A DNA stretch of 64,000 nucleotides from Streptomyces filipinensis (lineage in GTDB: Bacteria; Actinomycetota; Actinomycetes; Streptomycetales; Streptomycetaceae). Positions 18,676 to 27,110 of this stretch are shown here, in pieces (the first letter of the stretch is position 1; every line of letters starts with the position of its first letter). Below the pieces are notes generated by a model, which worked only from the letters and a program-made list of their open reading frames with translations, did not search any database and had not been told where the DNA came from. Where the stretch lies: NCBI RefSeq assembly GCF_014649495.1, contig NZ_BMTD01000003.1, forward strand, positions 248,001-312,000, given 5' to 3'. Position numbers and translations under genes: made by a program.

Positions 18676-18905
18676 AGCCTCAGCGGGGCCGCAGACGAGC
18701 CGCGGCCCCCACCCGGCGGGCCCGAACGCCCACGACGGATCCACGACCCCACGACACGGACCCACGCACCCCGCCACGCCCACCGCACCCGCTCAGCCCG
18801 CGCCCGAGCCCGGAAGCCGGCCGCGCCCACGCCGCACCCCCTGGCGAGCCTCAGCGGGTGCAGCGACGCCAGACCGCAGACGAGCCGCGGCCCCCACCGG
18901 GTGGG
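18676..18905. repeat. Two-copy direct repeat in a convergent intergenic region
   Basis: A 25-bp core (18689-18713 and 18874-18898) is identical in both copies, and each copy is preceded by AGCCTCAGCGGG at 18676 and 18847. It fills much of the 341 bases between the TPR-like gene and the convergent GntR gene, where no other gene is supported. Confidence 0.75.
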
Positions 18906-18956
18906 TGTGAGTGACCACGACGGACCCTCGTACCCGGGCACGCCCGCCGTACCGGC

Positions 18957-19748
18957 TCAGGTCGCGCCCGCGAAGTGTTCTTCCACCAGCTCCCGGACGA
19001 CGTCCAGGTCGCGGTCGATCAGCGCGTCCAGGAGGGTCATGTGCTCCGCCGCGTCCGCCACCAGGTCGGCCCTGCCGCGCCGTACCGGCGGCCACTGCGA
19101 CCGCCGGTGCAGGTCCGACGCGATCCGCACCAGCTGCTCGTTCCCGGACAGGGCGAGCAGCGCCCGGTGGAAGGCCCGGTCGGACTCCGCGTACGTCGCG
19201 GGGCAGCCGGCGGCAGCCGCGCGTACCGTCTCCTCCGCCAGCGGCCGCAGCTCCGCCCACCGCTCGCCCGGCACCGTCCGCGCGAGCCGCAGCACCACCG
19301 GCACCTCGATGAGCCCGCGCACCTCCGCCAGCTCGGCCAGCTCGCGCGCTCCCCGCTCGACGACCCGGAACCCCCGGTTGGGCACGACCTCGACGGCGCC
19401 CTCCAGGGCGAGCTGCTGCATGGCCTCGCGCACGGGCGTGGCCGAGACCCCGAACCGTTCGCCGAGCACCGGCGCCGAGTGGACCTCGCCCGGCTTCAGC
19501 TCCCCGGTGACCAGCGCCGTCCGCAGCGCGTCCAGGACCTGCGCGCGTACCGAGGAACGCCGCACCGGCCGCGGGCCGGGAATCGGCCGCTCACCGTGCG
19601 TGTGCTCGCCGCGTGCGGCGGGCAGGGCGGTGTCCCACTCCCGGAAGCCGTCCGGGGCGTCGGCCGGTCGCGCCTGGGCCGGGACCCGGGCGTCCTCGGG
19701 CGTCTGCGGTCTCCCCACCTCTGCGGAGCCCTGTGCGCGCTGCTTCAC
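18957..19748 (-). CDS. GntR-family transcriptional regulator with FCD domain
   Basis: 263 residues. A Pro/Ala/Arg-rich N-terminal tail of about 65 residues is followed by a GntR winged helix (SSVRAQVLDALRTALVTGEL, then GERFGVSATPVREAMQQLAL) and an FCD effector domain (VRGLIEVPVVLRLARTVPGE ... ESDRAFHRALLALSGNEQLV). I chose GTG 19748 because AGGAGG lies 5 bases upstream; the next in-frame ATG at 19784 has none. FCD regulators bind organic acids, often with a metal. It may regulate itself through the palindrome at 19858-19875. Confidence 0.88.
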   Translation of the reverse strand: MKQRAQGSAEVGRPQTPEDARVPAQARPADAPDGFREWDTALPAARGEHTHGERPIPGPRPVRRSSVRAQVLDALRTALVTGELKPGEVHSAPVLGERFGVSATPVREAMQQLALEGAVEVVPNRGFRVVERGARELAELAEVRGLIEVPVVLRLARTVPGERWAELRPLAEETVRAAAAGCPATYAESDRAFHRALLALSGNEQLVRIASDLHRRSQWPPVRRGRADLVADAAEHMTLLDALIDRDLDVVRELVEEHFAGAT

Positions 19749-19857
19749 GGCTCCTCCTGGCGGGCTTGTCGGCACTTGGGTCATTAACGACGGGTTGTCA
19801 CTGGTCCGTCAAGCACCTTAGGCGCCCGAGGCGGCCGTGCAAATTCGCCCCAGTATC

Positions 19858-19875
19858 GGTAAGGCCAGCCTTACC
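19858..19875. promoter_or_regulatory. 18-bp perfect palindrome upstream of the GntR gene
   Basis: GGTAAGGC-CA-GCCTTACC, with perfect 8-bp arms, lies 110 bases before the GntR start. CCTTAGG lies a further 40 bases closer to the gene. The half-site resembles DtxR/IdeR iron boxes in composition but the spacing is too long, so an autoregulatory GntR site or another regulator is equally possible. The rest of 19749-20201 has no supported gene; AT-richer sequence near 20000-20050 probably holds the promoter of the DUF2637 gene. Confidence 0.55.
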
Positions 19876-20201
19876 TTCGCACGCGGGGGCCGCCCGCCGC
19901 CGGTCACCCACCCCGGGCCGGGTGCGGTCCGGCCACCACTACGATCAACGCCAGTAAGATCATCACCGGCGGTGCTTCACAACTCCCCCACCCGCCACGG
20001 GAACTATCCGGGGAACCATCCGTACGGGTAGTCTTATTCGAACTCAACTCCCGCCCCTCACGCGGCAGTTCGAGCAGAACGCCGCCCTGGGCATTCCCTT
20101 GCACTTCCTTGGCGGCCTCTTGCCCCGAAACCCCCTGAGGGCCCTCGGGAGTGGGCCACTATGGCGGGCGTTACGCCCTATCCCAATGCAAGGGACCCCT
20201 G

Positions 20202-21245
20202 ATGAGACTGACCGACATATCGCTGAACTGGCTGCTTCCGGGCGCCGTACTGCTCCTGGGGATGCTGGCGGCGGTGGCGGTGCTCGCGCGCGGCAAGCGC
20301 TCCTCCGGGGAGAACGCGAGCTCGGACGACTCCTGGGAGCGCAGCGAGGAGCGCCGCAGACGCAAGGAGGCCATCTACGGCACGGCCTCGTATGTGCTCC
20401 TGTTCTGCTGTGCGGCGGTCGCCGCCGCCCTCTCCTTCCACGGCCTCGTCGGCTTCGGCGAACAGAACCTGGGACTGACCGACGGCTGGCAGTACCTGGT
20501 GCCGTTCGGCCTGGACGGCGCGGCGATGTTCTGTTCCGTCCTCGCGGTGCGCGAGGCCAGCCACGGTGACGCGGCCCTCGGCTCCCGGATCCTCGTGTGG
20601 CTGTTCGCCGCCGCGGCGGCGTGGTTCAACTGGGTGCACGCACCCCGGGGCGCCGGGCACGCGGGCGCCCCGCAGTTCTTCTCCGGTATGTCGCTGTCGG
20701 CGGCCGTCCTGTTCGACCGGGCGCTGAAGCAGACCCGACGGGCCGCGCTGCGCGAGCAGGGCCTGGTGCCGCGCCCGCTGCCGCAGATCCGTATCGTCCG
20801 CTGGCTGCGGGCCCCCCGCGAGACCTACAGGGCCTGGTCGCTGATGCTCCTGGAGGGCGTGCGCAGCCTGGACGAGGCCGTCGAGGAGGCCCGCGAGGAC
20901 AGGCGGCAGAAGGAGGAGACGCGGCAGCGCCGGCGCGACCAGCAGCGGATCGAGCGGGCTCAGCTGAAGGCCATCAGCCGGGGGCACCGGGGCTTCGTCG
21001 GCCGCGGAGGACGGCAGGTCGAGGTACAGGCGGTGGAGCGTGGCCCCGCCCCGGCGACCGCGGAGCCTGCCATATCCAGCGCGGAACAGCTGCCCGTACG
21101 CGCCCGCCCCTCCCTGCAGCCGGTCCGCGCCGGATCCGCTGAGCAGGTGACCGTCGACCTCACCGCCGAGGACGACACCATGGCCCTGCCGCGCCTGGAC
21201 TCCCTGGAGCGCAAGCTGAAGGACCTGGAGCAGCAGTTCGGCTAG
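20202..21245 (+). CDS. DUF2637 (SpdB-like) membrane protein
   Basis: 347 residues from ATG 20202 with AAGGGA 7 bases upstream. Four hydrophobic segments lie in the first 180 residues (SLNWLLPGAVLLLGMLAAVA; SYVLLFCCAAVAAALSFHGL; a central DGAAMFCSVLAVREASHGDA; ILVWLFAAAAAWFNWVHAPR). A basic, charged coiled coil follows (EEAREDRRQKEETRQRRRDQ) and then a low-complexity tail. DUF2637 proteins are related to Spd proteins, which help intramycelial spread of Streptomyces plasmids. Chromosomal copies without transfer genes, as here, have no established role. Confidence 0.88.
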   Translation: MRLTDISLNWLLPGAVLLLGMLAAVAVLARGKRSSGENASSDDSWERSEERRRRKEAIYGTASYVLLFCCAAVAAALSFHGLVGFGEQNLGLTDGWQYLVPFGLDGAAMFCSVLAVREASHGDAALGSRILVWLFAAAAAWFNWVHAPRGAGHAGAPQFFSGMSLSAAVLFDRALKQTRRAALREQGLVPRPLPQIRIVRWLRAPRETYRAWSLMLLEGVRSLDEAVEEAREDRRQKEETRQRRRDQQRIERAQLKAISRGHRGFVGRGGRQVEVQAVERGPAPATAEPAISSAEQLPVRARPSLQPVRAGSAEQVTVDLTAEDDTMALPRLDSLERKLKDLEQQFG

Positions 21246-21247
21246 CA

Positions 21248-21296
21248 CCCTCGCTTCGAGGGGCCGGGGGCGTGACCGCGCGGGTCACGCCCCCGG
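21248..21296 (+). terminator. Double hairpin terminator after the DUF2637 gene
   Basis: CCCTCG-CTT-CGAGGG (from 21248) is followed by a perfect 14-bp stem (21264-21277 with 21283-21296) closing a 5-base loop. This is one of the strongest hairpins in the window and separates the DUF2637 gene from the convergent HATPase gene. Confidence 0.85.
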
Positions 21297-21424
21297 TCCG
21301 TCTCCGGGCGGTGGAACCGCACCTCCCCCAGGGCCACGGGGCTCTGCTGCCGGTACGCCTCCCCCGCGTGGGCGCGACCGGCCACGACTCACCCGCACCC
21401 ATGAGCCCGCCTCCCGCAAAAGCC

Positions 21425-21898
21425 TCACGCGGCCTCGGCGCCCAGCTCGAACCACACCGACTTGCCCACCCCGTGCGGCCGTACACCCCAGGCGTCCGCG
21501 AGGGACTGCACCAGCACCAGGCCGCGCCCATGGGTGTCGTCGTCCGAGTCCGGGCCTCTCAGGTCCGGTCTGCGGGACACGAAGTCCCGTACCTCCACCC
21601 GCAGTCCGCCCGCCTCCACGACGGCCGTGAGGACCGCGTCGTCGTCGGTGTGGACGAGCGCGTTGGTGACCAGTTCGCTGGTGAGCAGTTCGGCGATCTC
21701 CGAGCGGCCCGGTTTGCCCCAGTGCCGCAACAGCTCGCGCAACTCCCGGCGTGCCTCGGGCACCGCCCTGAGATCCGCCCGCCCCAGCCTGCGCCGGAGC
21801 CGGTGCGCGTGTTCCGTGGTGGTGTCGGCCTCTTCCCCCGTCGTCGCCGAGGAGCCCCCGACGACCGCGGGACCGCCCCCTCGTGCCTGACTCTTCAT
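21425..21898 (-). CDS. RsbW/SpoIIAB-like ATP-binding protein
   Basis: 157 residues. The HATPase_c fold is evident from the N-box (IAELLTSELVTNALVHTDDD), the G1 region (LRVEVRDFVSRRPDL) and the ATP-lid Gly motif (THGRGLVLVQSLADAWGV). There is no histidine kinase dimerisation domain or phospho-acceptor His, so this is the stand-alone anti-sigma-like type abundant in Streptomyces. These bind ATP and a sigma factor or anti-anti-sigma protein; some act as Ser kinases. No cognate sigma or STAS gene is adjacent. Confidence 0.88.
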   Translation of the reverse strand: MKSQARGGGPAVVGGSSATTGEEADTTTEHAHRLRRRLGRADLRAVPEARRELRELLRHWGKPGRSEIAELLTSELVTNALVHTDDDAVLTAVVEAGGLRVEVRDFVSRRPDLRGPDSDDDTHGRGLVLVQSLADAWGVRPHGVGKSVWFELGAEAA

Positions 21899-22197
21899 GA
21901 CCCCCGCCCGCACGCCGCTGGACCCTGCCCCTCCTGGTCGAACACGTTCACGGGGGATGCTTGCCCAGCACGAACCCGGGCAGTCCTGGCACATGCCCGA
22001 TGACCGGCGGTTCGGCCACGGCCGTACGGCGCCTGGACCGTCCGCCGGGCCGCGCCGCGCCCCGTCCGCCGGCCTCCCGTACGGCGCTGGGCGCCACGGA
22101 CGCCCCGGGACGGCAAGGCAGATGCGTCCGGCACCGGCCGTCGGCACGCCGTCACACGCCGTGAAAGTGGCCGAAATCCGCTCCTCCGCCGGTGGCT

Positions 22198-22440
22198 TCA
22201 GGGGCGGGGCACGTTACGCGGGGCGGCGCGGGCCGTCCGGAGCATCCGGCCCGCCGCGCCGTCCAGCACGATCCCGGAGCCCCGCCGGCAGGGCGAACCC
22301 GGTGACCATCTCGGCGCTGATCCTCGGCGGGACGGAGAGGGCGTCGGGATCGGTGACGATGTCCACCGGGGCCGGTCCCCGGCGCCTGAGGGCGTCCTTG
22401 AGCGCGCCGGCGAGCCGCATGGGCTCCGCCAGGCGAGCAC
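22198..22440 (-). pseudogene. Relic of the 3' end of a pyruvate oxidase/dehydrogenase (PoxB-type) gene
   Basis: Two overlapping minus-strand frames join to give the PoxB C-terminus. The first reads LKDALRRRGPAPVDIVTDPD, then ALSVPPRISAEMVTGFAL. After a frameshift near 22275-22285 the other frame reads GIVLDGAAGRMLRTARAAPR, then NVPRP and a stop at 22198. PoxB is about 580 residues; only about 80 remain, without the ThDP and FAD domains. The rest of 21899-22491 shows no gene. Confidence 0.75.
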
Positions 22441-22491
22441 GGCCGCCGTGGCGGCGTCGATCCTCTTGGGCATGGAGCACGGGGGAAGCGG

Positions 22492-24285
22492 TTACGCCTC
22501 CCACACGGCCGCCGCCGTACGGTCGTCGGCGTAGCCCTTCACCCGTACCTGGGCGTCGGCGAGGAACGCGGCGAGCCCCGGCGGGGTGTGGCCGGACCAG
22601 CGGCGGGCCAGGTAGGCGGGGAGAGCGGCCTCGCCGCGCAGCGGGTCGGCCAGGCCCGCGGTGCACATCACCAGCGCATCACCCGGGCGGGCTACCGAGG
22701 CGCGGAACCGGAACGGCTCGCGGGGCGGCTCGGGCGCCGGTTCGTACGGGCTCGGCGGGGTCGGGATGCCGAGGTCCATGGTGAGCCGGTCGCCCTCGGG
22801 GGTCTCGGCGGGCGCGCCTGCGGGCCGGGAGCCGAAGCCGACGACGGGTGCGCCGCCGGTGTCGTGGGGCGCGGGGCGCGGCTCGATGTCCTGCCACTCG
22901 CCGTTCCGCAGCCGGAACAGGCCGCCGTCGCCGACGCCGAAGAACACGCGCGTACGGCAGTCGGGGTCGGCGGGCAGCAGCAGACAGCGCAGGCTCGCCG
23001 CGTACTCCTCCGGGTCGACGCCCTGCTCGGCGGCGCTCGCCCGGAGCCTGCCGAGGCTGCGGTCGGTCAGCCGGTGCAGTCCGGACTTCAGGTCGCCGCG
23101 GCGGGCGGCCCTGATGTCCTCCGCGAGCCGGTGATGGCTGCGGCCCACGGCCCGCCCGATCCACCGGCACGCCTCGGCCGCCGCCAGATGCGCGCCCGGC
23201 GTGCCCCGGACCCCGGTCGCCATCGCGACCAGCACCAGCGCCTGCTCCCCCGTGCCGAACCGGGCGGTCAGCAGCGAGTCCCGGCGCGGCTCGCCGCGGT
23301 AGCGCGCCGAGTCCCCGCGCAGCGACACGGCCCGCAGTGTGCACGCCCCGTACCGGGCGCCGTCCAGCACGGTGTCCGCCACCAGTTCCGCCAGTCCGTC
23401 CGGATCCGCACCCGGCAGGGCGGTGGGCTCGGGATCGTAGGTGGGCGGTCCGGAGCCCACGTAGTCGAGCGCGGAGGGAGGCGGGGCGACAGCCGACAGG
23501 AGGGGGAGGGACGCGAGGGTGGGCGGGGGCACGGAGGCCAGGGCTTGCGCGGGCGTGGGAGCCGGGGCGGGCGCGGGGGTGGTGGGCTCTGGCGGGTGAG
23601 GAGCGGTGGGGGGCGCGGAAGCCTGCGGGGGCGTGGCGGGGCTGGGCTGCGGCGGGTGGGGAGTGGTGGGGGGCGCAGGGGCGGGCGCAGCAGCCGGTGC
23701 GGGCGCGGGGGCCGTGGGCTGCGGCGGGTGGGGGGTGGTGGCGGGGAGGGGCGCGGGTGGGGAGGGGAAGTGCGTCGGCCGGTCTTGCGGCTCGGGGGGC
23801 GAGAGGGGCGCTTGCTCCGGCGCGATGCGCTCCGCGGGGGGCGCGGCGGCCGCCGCCGGGTCCGGCGGCTCGGGGGGCGGCGCGGACGCGAGCCCGTCGT
23901 CCGCGTACCGGCCCGCGGGCGGCGCGGCGGGGGCCTGCTCCTGCCCCGTGCGACCAGGGGGTGCCGGCGGGTTCTGGGGCTCGGGGGTGCGCTGGGCCGG
24001 TAGCGCGGCCTGGCCGGGGAGCGGCCGCCCAGGGGGGTCGTCCCGTCGGGGCGGCCCGCCGGTGCCGCCGCCCGCGTCGGCGGTGCCGTCCCACGTACCC
24101 GGTCCGGACGGCGCTCCCGTGACCGGCCGGCCCGTCACCGTGCGCTTCGCGGAGGCGAACCGGTCGTCCAGGGAATCGGGCGCCGCCGTGGGCCCCGTGT
24201 CCTCGGTGGAGTCGTCGTACAGCTGTCCCCACCAGTCGTCCTCAGGACGGCCGGGCCTTCCCCCCTGCTGGCTCATGCCGCTCAT
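22492..24285 (-). CDS. PP2C-family Ser/Thr phosphatase-like protein with long Pro-rich N-terminus
   Basis: 597 residues from ATG 24285 (a second ATG at 24276 is equally good). Residues 1-60 hold a conserved EDDWWGQLYDDSTEDTGPTA segment. Residues about 65-330 are Pro/Ala-rich low complexity with tandem PAPAPAAAPAPAP and PHPPQP units. The C-terminal 280 residues form a PP2C-like domain (RGDSARYRGEPRRDSLLTAR, LVLVAMATGVRGTPGAHLAA, FRASVARPGDALVMCTAGLA). Classical metal-binding Asp motifs are partly replaced, so activity is uncertain. Streptomycetes carry this protein widely; its partners are unknown. Confidence 0.82.
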   Translation of the reverse strand: MSGMSQQGGRPGRPEDDWWGQLYDDSTEDTGPTAAPDSLDDRFASAKRTVTGRPVTGAPSGPGTWDGTADAGGGTGGPPRRDDPPGRPLPGQAALPAQRTPEPQNPPAPPGRTGQEQAPAAPPAGRYADDGLASAPPPEPPDPAAAAAPPAERIAPEQAPLSPPEPQDRPTHFPSPPAPLPATTPHPPQPTAPAPAPAAAPAPAPPTTPHPPQPSPATPPQASAPPTAPHPPEPTTPAPAPAPTPAQALASVPPPTLASLPLLSAVAPPPSALDYVGSGPPTYDPEPTALPGADPDGLAELVADTVLDGARYGACTLRAVSLRGDSARYRGEPRRDSLLTARFGTGEQALVLVAMATGVRGTPGAHLAAAEACRWIGRAVGRSHHRLAEDIRAARRGDLKSGLHRLTDRSLGRLRASAAEQGVDPEEYAASLRCLLLPADPDCRTRVFFGVGDGGLFRLRNGEWQDIEPRPAPHDTGGAPVVGFGSRPAGAPAETPEGDRLTMDLGIPTPPSPYEPAPEPPREPFRFRASVARPGDALVMCTAGLADPLRGEAALPAYLARRWSGHTPPGLAAFLADAQVRVKGYADDRTAAAVWEA

Positions 24286-24395
24286 TGTCCACCGCACGGG
24301 CGGTATGAAAACGGGGCATCGGGAAAATCCGGCGCACCGGCCGCGCCCGACGGCGCGTCGGGTGACGGGCTGAACAGCCGTGCGAGACACGGGAG

Positions 24396-24650
24396 ATGGC
24401 CCCCGGGCGGTCCCACCCCCCACGGGAGGACCGCCCGGCGACGTCTGCCGGCCCCGACGCCACCGGCCTGGAGGTGCTGTCGCTGCTGCTGGCCGGGCTG
24501 ACCGACGCGAGCGTGGCCGAGCAGCTCGACCTGGGCCTCAGGACCGTGCAGCGCAGGATGCGGCGGCTGATGGAGCTGGCCGGGGTGGCGACCCGGCTGC
24601 GGCTGGGCTGGCACGCGTACGAGCGGGGCTGGATGACCCGCTCCTGGTGT
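24396..24650 (+). pseudogene. LuxR-type helix-turn-helix fragment
   Basis: Residues 23-83 of the frame match the C-terminal DNA-binding end of a Streptomyces LuxR-like regulator (LAGLTDASVAEQLDLGLRTV, then QRRMRRLMELAGVATRLRLG). The 200-300 residue N-terminal part is absent; sequence before it belongs to the promoter side of the divergent PP2C-like gene. No stop follows the domain, and the frame runs on into the DUF456 gene in an unlikely Cys/Trp-rich sequence. A truncated, decayed gene is the simplest reading. Confidence 0.6.
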
Positions 24651-24748
24651 CCTGCGGGTGCCCTGCGGATCCCCTTCCCTCCCCCTCCTCTCCCCCGCTG
24701 CCCCGTCCTTGACCTGCGGCTTCGCGGCTTCTCCGGCACTCTGGGCAG

Positions 24749-25231
24749 ATGGGAGTGCGGGAACTCCTGCTGGTCGGCGTGGTCATCGTGCTCGGCCTGT
24801 GCGGAGTGCTGGTGCCCGGTGTGCCGGGATCGTGGCTGGTGTGGGCCGCGGTGCTGTGGTGGGCGCTGACCGATCCACGGCCGCTGGCCTGGGCCGTCCT
24901 GGTGGGCGCCGGGGCGGTGCTGCTGCTGTCGCTGGCCGTGCGCGCGGCCCTGCCGAGGCGCCGGCTCCGCGAGAGCGGGGCCACGCCGCGGATGGCGGTG
25001 TACGCGGGTGCCGGGGCCCTTCTCGGCTTCGTGCTGCTGCCGGTGCTGGGCGCGCTGCCGGGCTTCGTGGCGGGGATCTACCTGCACGAGCGGCTCCGTC
25101 TCGGCGGGCACGGTGAGGCGATGGCCTCCCTGCGCACGACGATGCGTTCGGGTGGCTCCAGTGTGCTGACGGAGCTGTTCGCCTGCCTGTTGATCGCGGC
25201 GGCGTGGCTGGGGGCGGTGCTGTGGGGCTGA
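24749..25231 (+). CDS. DUF456 membrane protein
   Basis: 160 residues with about four hydrophobic stretches: [80 protein letters not shown]; and a C-terminal LFACLLIAAAWLGAVLWG. The GLCGVLVPGVPGSWLVW motif and the Gly-rich GALLGFVLLPVLGALPGF segment are typical of DUF456. The function of the family is not known. Confidence 0.88.
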   Translation: MGVRELLLVGVVIVLGLCGVLVPGVPGSWLVWAAVLWWALTDPRPLAWAVLVGAGAVLLLSLAVRAALPRRRLRESGATPRMAVYAGAGALLGFVLLPVLGALPGFVAGIYLHERLRLGGHGEAMASLRTTMRSGGSSVLTELFACLLIAAAWLGAVLWG

Positions 25232-25281
25232 GCCGCCCCGCCGCGACAAGCCCGCCACGACGAGGACCCTCCCCCGGCGCC

Positions 25282-26520
25282 TCAGCCCGTTCCGCCGAGC
25301 ACCCGCCGGACCGTGTCCGCGACCGCCGCCATGCCGGTGTCGTTGAAGTGCAGGTGGTCGCCGGGGTCGTAGGCGGGCAGGAGGCGGGTCGGGTCGGCCG
25401 GGTCGCGCAGGGTGGCGTCGGCGTCGGCGACCGCGTCGAAGGCGCCACCGGTGCGGATGAACGCGTTCACCTGCTGACGTACCGCCTCCCGGGCGGTCGT
25501 GTAGGCGGAGAAGCCGCGGTACGGGGTGAGGGTGACGCCGATGACCCGGACGCCGCGGGCGTGGGCGCGGGCGACGAGCGTGCGGTAGGCGGCGGCGTAC
25601 GCGGCGACGTCGTCGGCCGTCGGTGTGCCCTTGATGTCGTTGATGCCCTCCAGGACGACCAGGACCCGGACCCCGGCCCGGTCCAGCGCGTCGGCGTCCA
25701 GGCGGGCGAGGGCGTTCGGGCCGGCGCCGTCGTGCAGCAGGCGGTTTCCGGAGATGCCGGCGTTGAGGACGCCGAGCCGGTCCGCGCGCAGCTGTTCGGC
25801 GAGCCGGTCGGGCCAGCGGTGGTTGGTGTCGGGGGTGGACCCGTTGCCGTCGGTGAGGGAGTCGCCGAACGCGACGATGCTGCCCGCGGCGCCGCCGAGG
25901 ACGTCGACGCCGGTGACGTAGTACCAGCGGCTGATGGCGGTCGTGTAGGCGGCGCCCCCCTCGTCGCCGGCCCGGCCCGCCCCGGCCGGGGCCACGTAGC
26001 TGGTCTGCAGGGCGGTCTGGTGGTAGGTCGCGGGGCCGCTGTCGCCGGGGGTGTACACGGTGACGAGGAGGTCGGCGGCGGCCGGGACGGGCAGCGGCAC
26101 CGGGTCGGTGACCGCGTCCTGGCCGGGCGGGACGGTGACGGCCGGGGCGCCCTGGAAGGTGGCGGTGCGCAGGCTGCCCGGCACGGCGTTCGGACCGGCC
26201 GCCCGCAGCGCGACGGTGACCGCGCCGAGCTGCAGCGGCGCGGTGCCGAACCGGTTGCTGAGCCGGATGCGCACGGCCGTGCCGCCGGCGCTCAGGTGGA
26301 CGACGTTGCGGACGGCGGCGCCGGGCAGTGCGGGAGTGGTGCCCGACGGCGCGGTCTCCCAGCTGCCGGTCCAGGACGGCGGCACCGGCTCCGCGACGGC
26401 GGGCATCGCCGTACCACCGCCGGTCCGGGGCGGCGGCACCGGCTCCGCGACGGCGGGCGTCGCCGTCCCCGGCAGCATCGCCAGCAGCAGCACCGCGAGG
26501 ATCCGTCCGACCCCGGCCAT
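25282..26520 (-). CDS. Secreted SGNH/GDSL hydrolase with N-terminal lectin-like domain
   Basis: 412 residues. The first 25 residues are a signal peptide (GRILAVLLLAMLPGTATPAV). The sequence TPAVAEPVPP is then repeated by an in-frame 18-residue duplication. Residues about 35-190 form a beta-rich domain (SWETAPSG, AVRIRLSNRFGTAPLQLGAV). The SGNH domain follows: block I FGDSLTDGNGS, block II NAGISGN, block III VLEGINDIKGTP, and the C-terminal Asp-x-x-His in YDPGDHLHFND. Such proteins are exported esterases or lipases on carbohydrate or lipid acyl groups. The stop is 51 bases from the convergent DUF456 gene. Confidence 0.9.
   Translation of the reverse strand: MAGVGRILAVLLLAMLPGTATPAVAEPVPPPRTGGGTAMPAVAEPVPPSWTGSWETAPSGTTPALPGAAVRNVVHLSAGGTAVRIRLSNRFGTAPLQLGAVTVALRAAGPNAVPGSLRTATFQGAPAVTVPPGQDAVTDPVPLPVPAAADLLVTVYTPGDSGPATYHQTALQTSYVAPAGAGRAGDEGGAAYTTAISRWYYVTGVDVLGGAAGSIVAFGDSLTDGNGSTPDTNHRWPDRLAEQLRADRLGVLNAGISGNRLLHDGAGPNALARLDADALDRAGVRVLVVLEGINDIKGTPTADDVAAYAAAYRTLVARAHARGVRVIGVTLTPYRGFSAYTTAREAVRQQVNAFIRTGGAFDAVADADATLRDPADPTRLLPAYDPGDHLHFNDTGMAAVADTVRRVLGGTG
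26367..26466. repeat. In-frame 54-bp tandem duplication in the SGNH hydrolase gene
   Basis: Two 46-bp copies (26367-26412 and 26421-26466) differ at three positions, all A in one copy and G in the other. The period is 54 bp, or 18 codons. It duplicates the signal-peptide cleavage neighbourhood, giving two Pro-Ala-Val-Ala-Glu-Pro-Val-Pro-Pro segments. Confidence 0.85.
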
Positions 26521-26921
26521 CTCCGCACCCGCCCTTCCCCGTTGTCCGTCGGAGCAGACCGTGCCATACGGCCGGGCCGCGCCACCGTACCTTCGACGGC
26601 GGTCCACCCGCTCGGCCCAACGGACGTGGCGCGGCGGCCGGATCCTGCCCAAGCCGCGGGGGCCGGGCCGCATCTCCGCCGCCTCGTCGCCGGTCCCCCG
26701 CCGAAAGCCCCCGGGCGCGGAGCCGAAGCGCGGGGCGGGCGGGCGTGCCTGGCTGCTGTCATGACCGGATCTCAGCGCGGCGGAGCGCGCGTGTCCGGCG
26801 TCGCGACGGCCCGGCCGCAGGGCCACCGTCGGCCCAGTGGCGAGGGTGCACAGCCGGGGGCCGGAGGCGGAGCGGACCGGGGGTCTAGCGCGGCGCGGGC
26901 AGGCCGCGCCCGGCGGAGTTC

Positions 26922-27110
26922 ATGAAGTCCGGCATCAGCCGGTCGGCGGCGGACGCGGGGCTCCTCCGTCACGCCGAGGCGGTCGGGCTGCTGGCCGTGT
27001 CCGCGGGGATCGGCACCAGCGTCCTGGTCGGCCGGCGGGACGCGGACTCCGCCACCGCCGTCCTCGCCTGCCACCTGGACCGGATCTTCGGGGCCGCGGA
27101 CCCGCCCTAG
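26922..27110 (+). pseudogene. Possible TetR regulator C-terminal remnant
   Basis: A 62-residue frame ends in SATAVLACHLDRIFGAADPP, preceded by AEAVGLLAVSAGIGTSVLVG. This hydrophobic-helix, Gly-x-Gly and HLDR(L/I)F pattern is common at the end of TetR ligand-binding domains. No HTH or upstream domain is found on this strand and an in-frame stop lies shortly upstream. The match is weak, and a small hypothetical gene is also possible. Confidence 0.3.

Noticed and set aside
20040..20110. tRNA-like T-arm (AGTTCGAGC) with a possible stem
   Set aside because: No acceptor stem, anticodon arm or D-arm can be built around it.
20202..21245. Plasmid or integrative element suggested by the SpdB-like DUF2637 protein
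   Set aside because: No integrase, excisionase, Tra/FtsK translocase, Kil/Kor regulator or att repeat is nearby, and chromosomal DUF2637 genes are common in streptomycetes.
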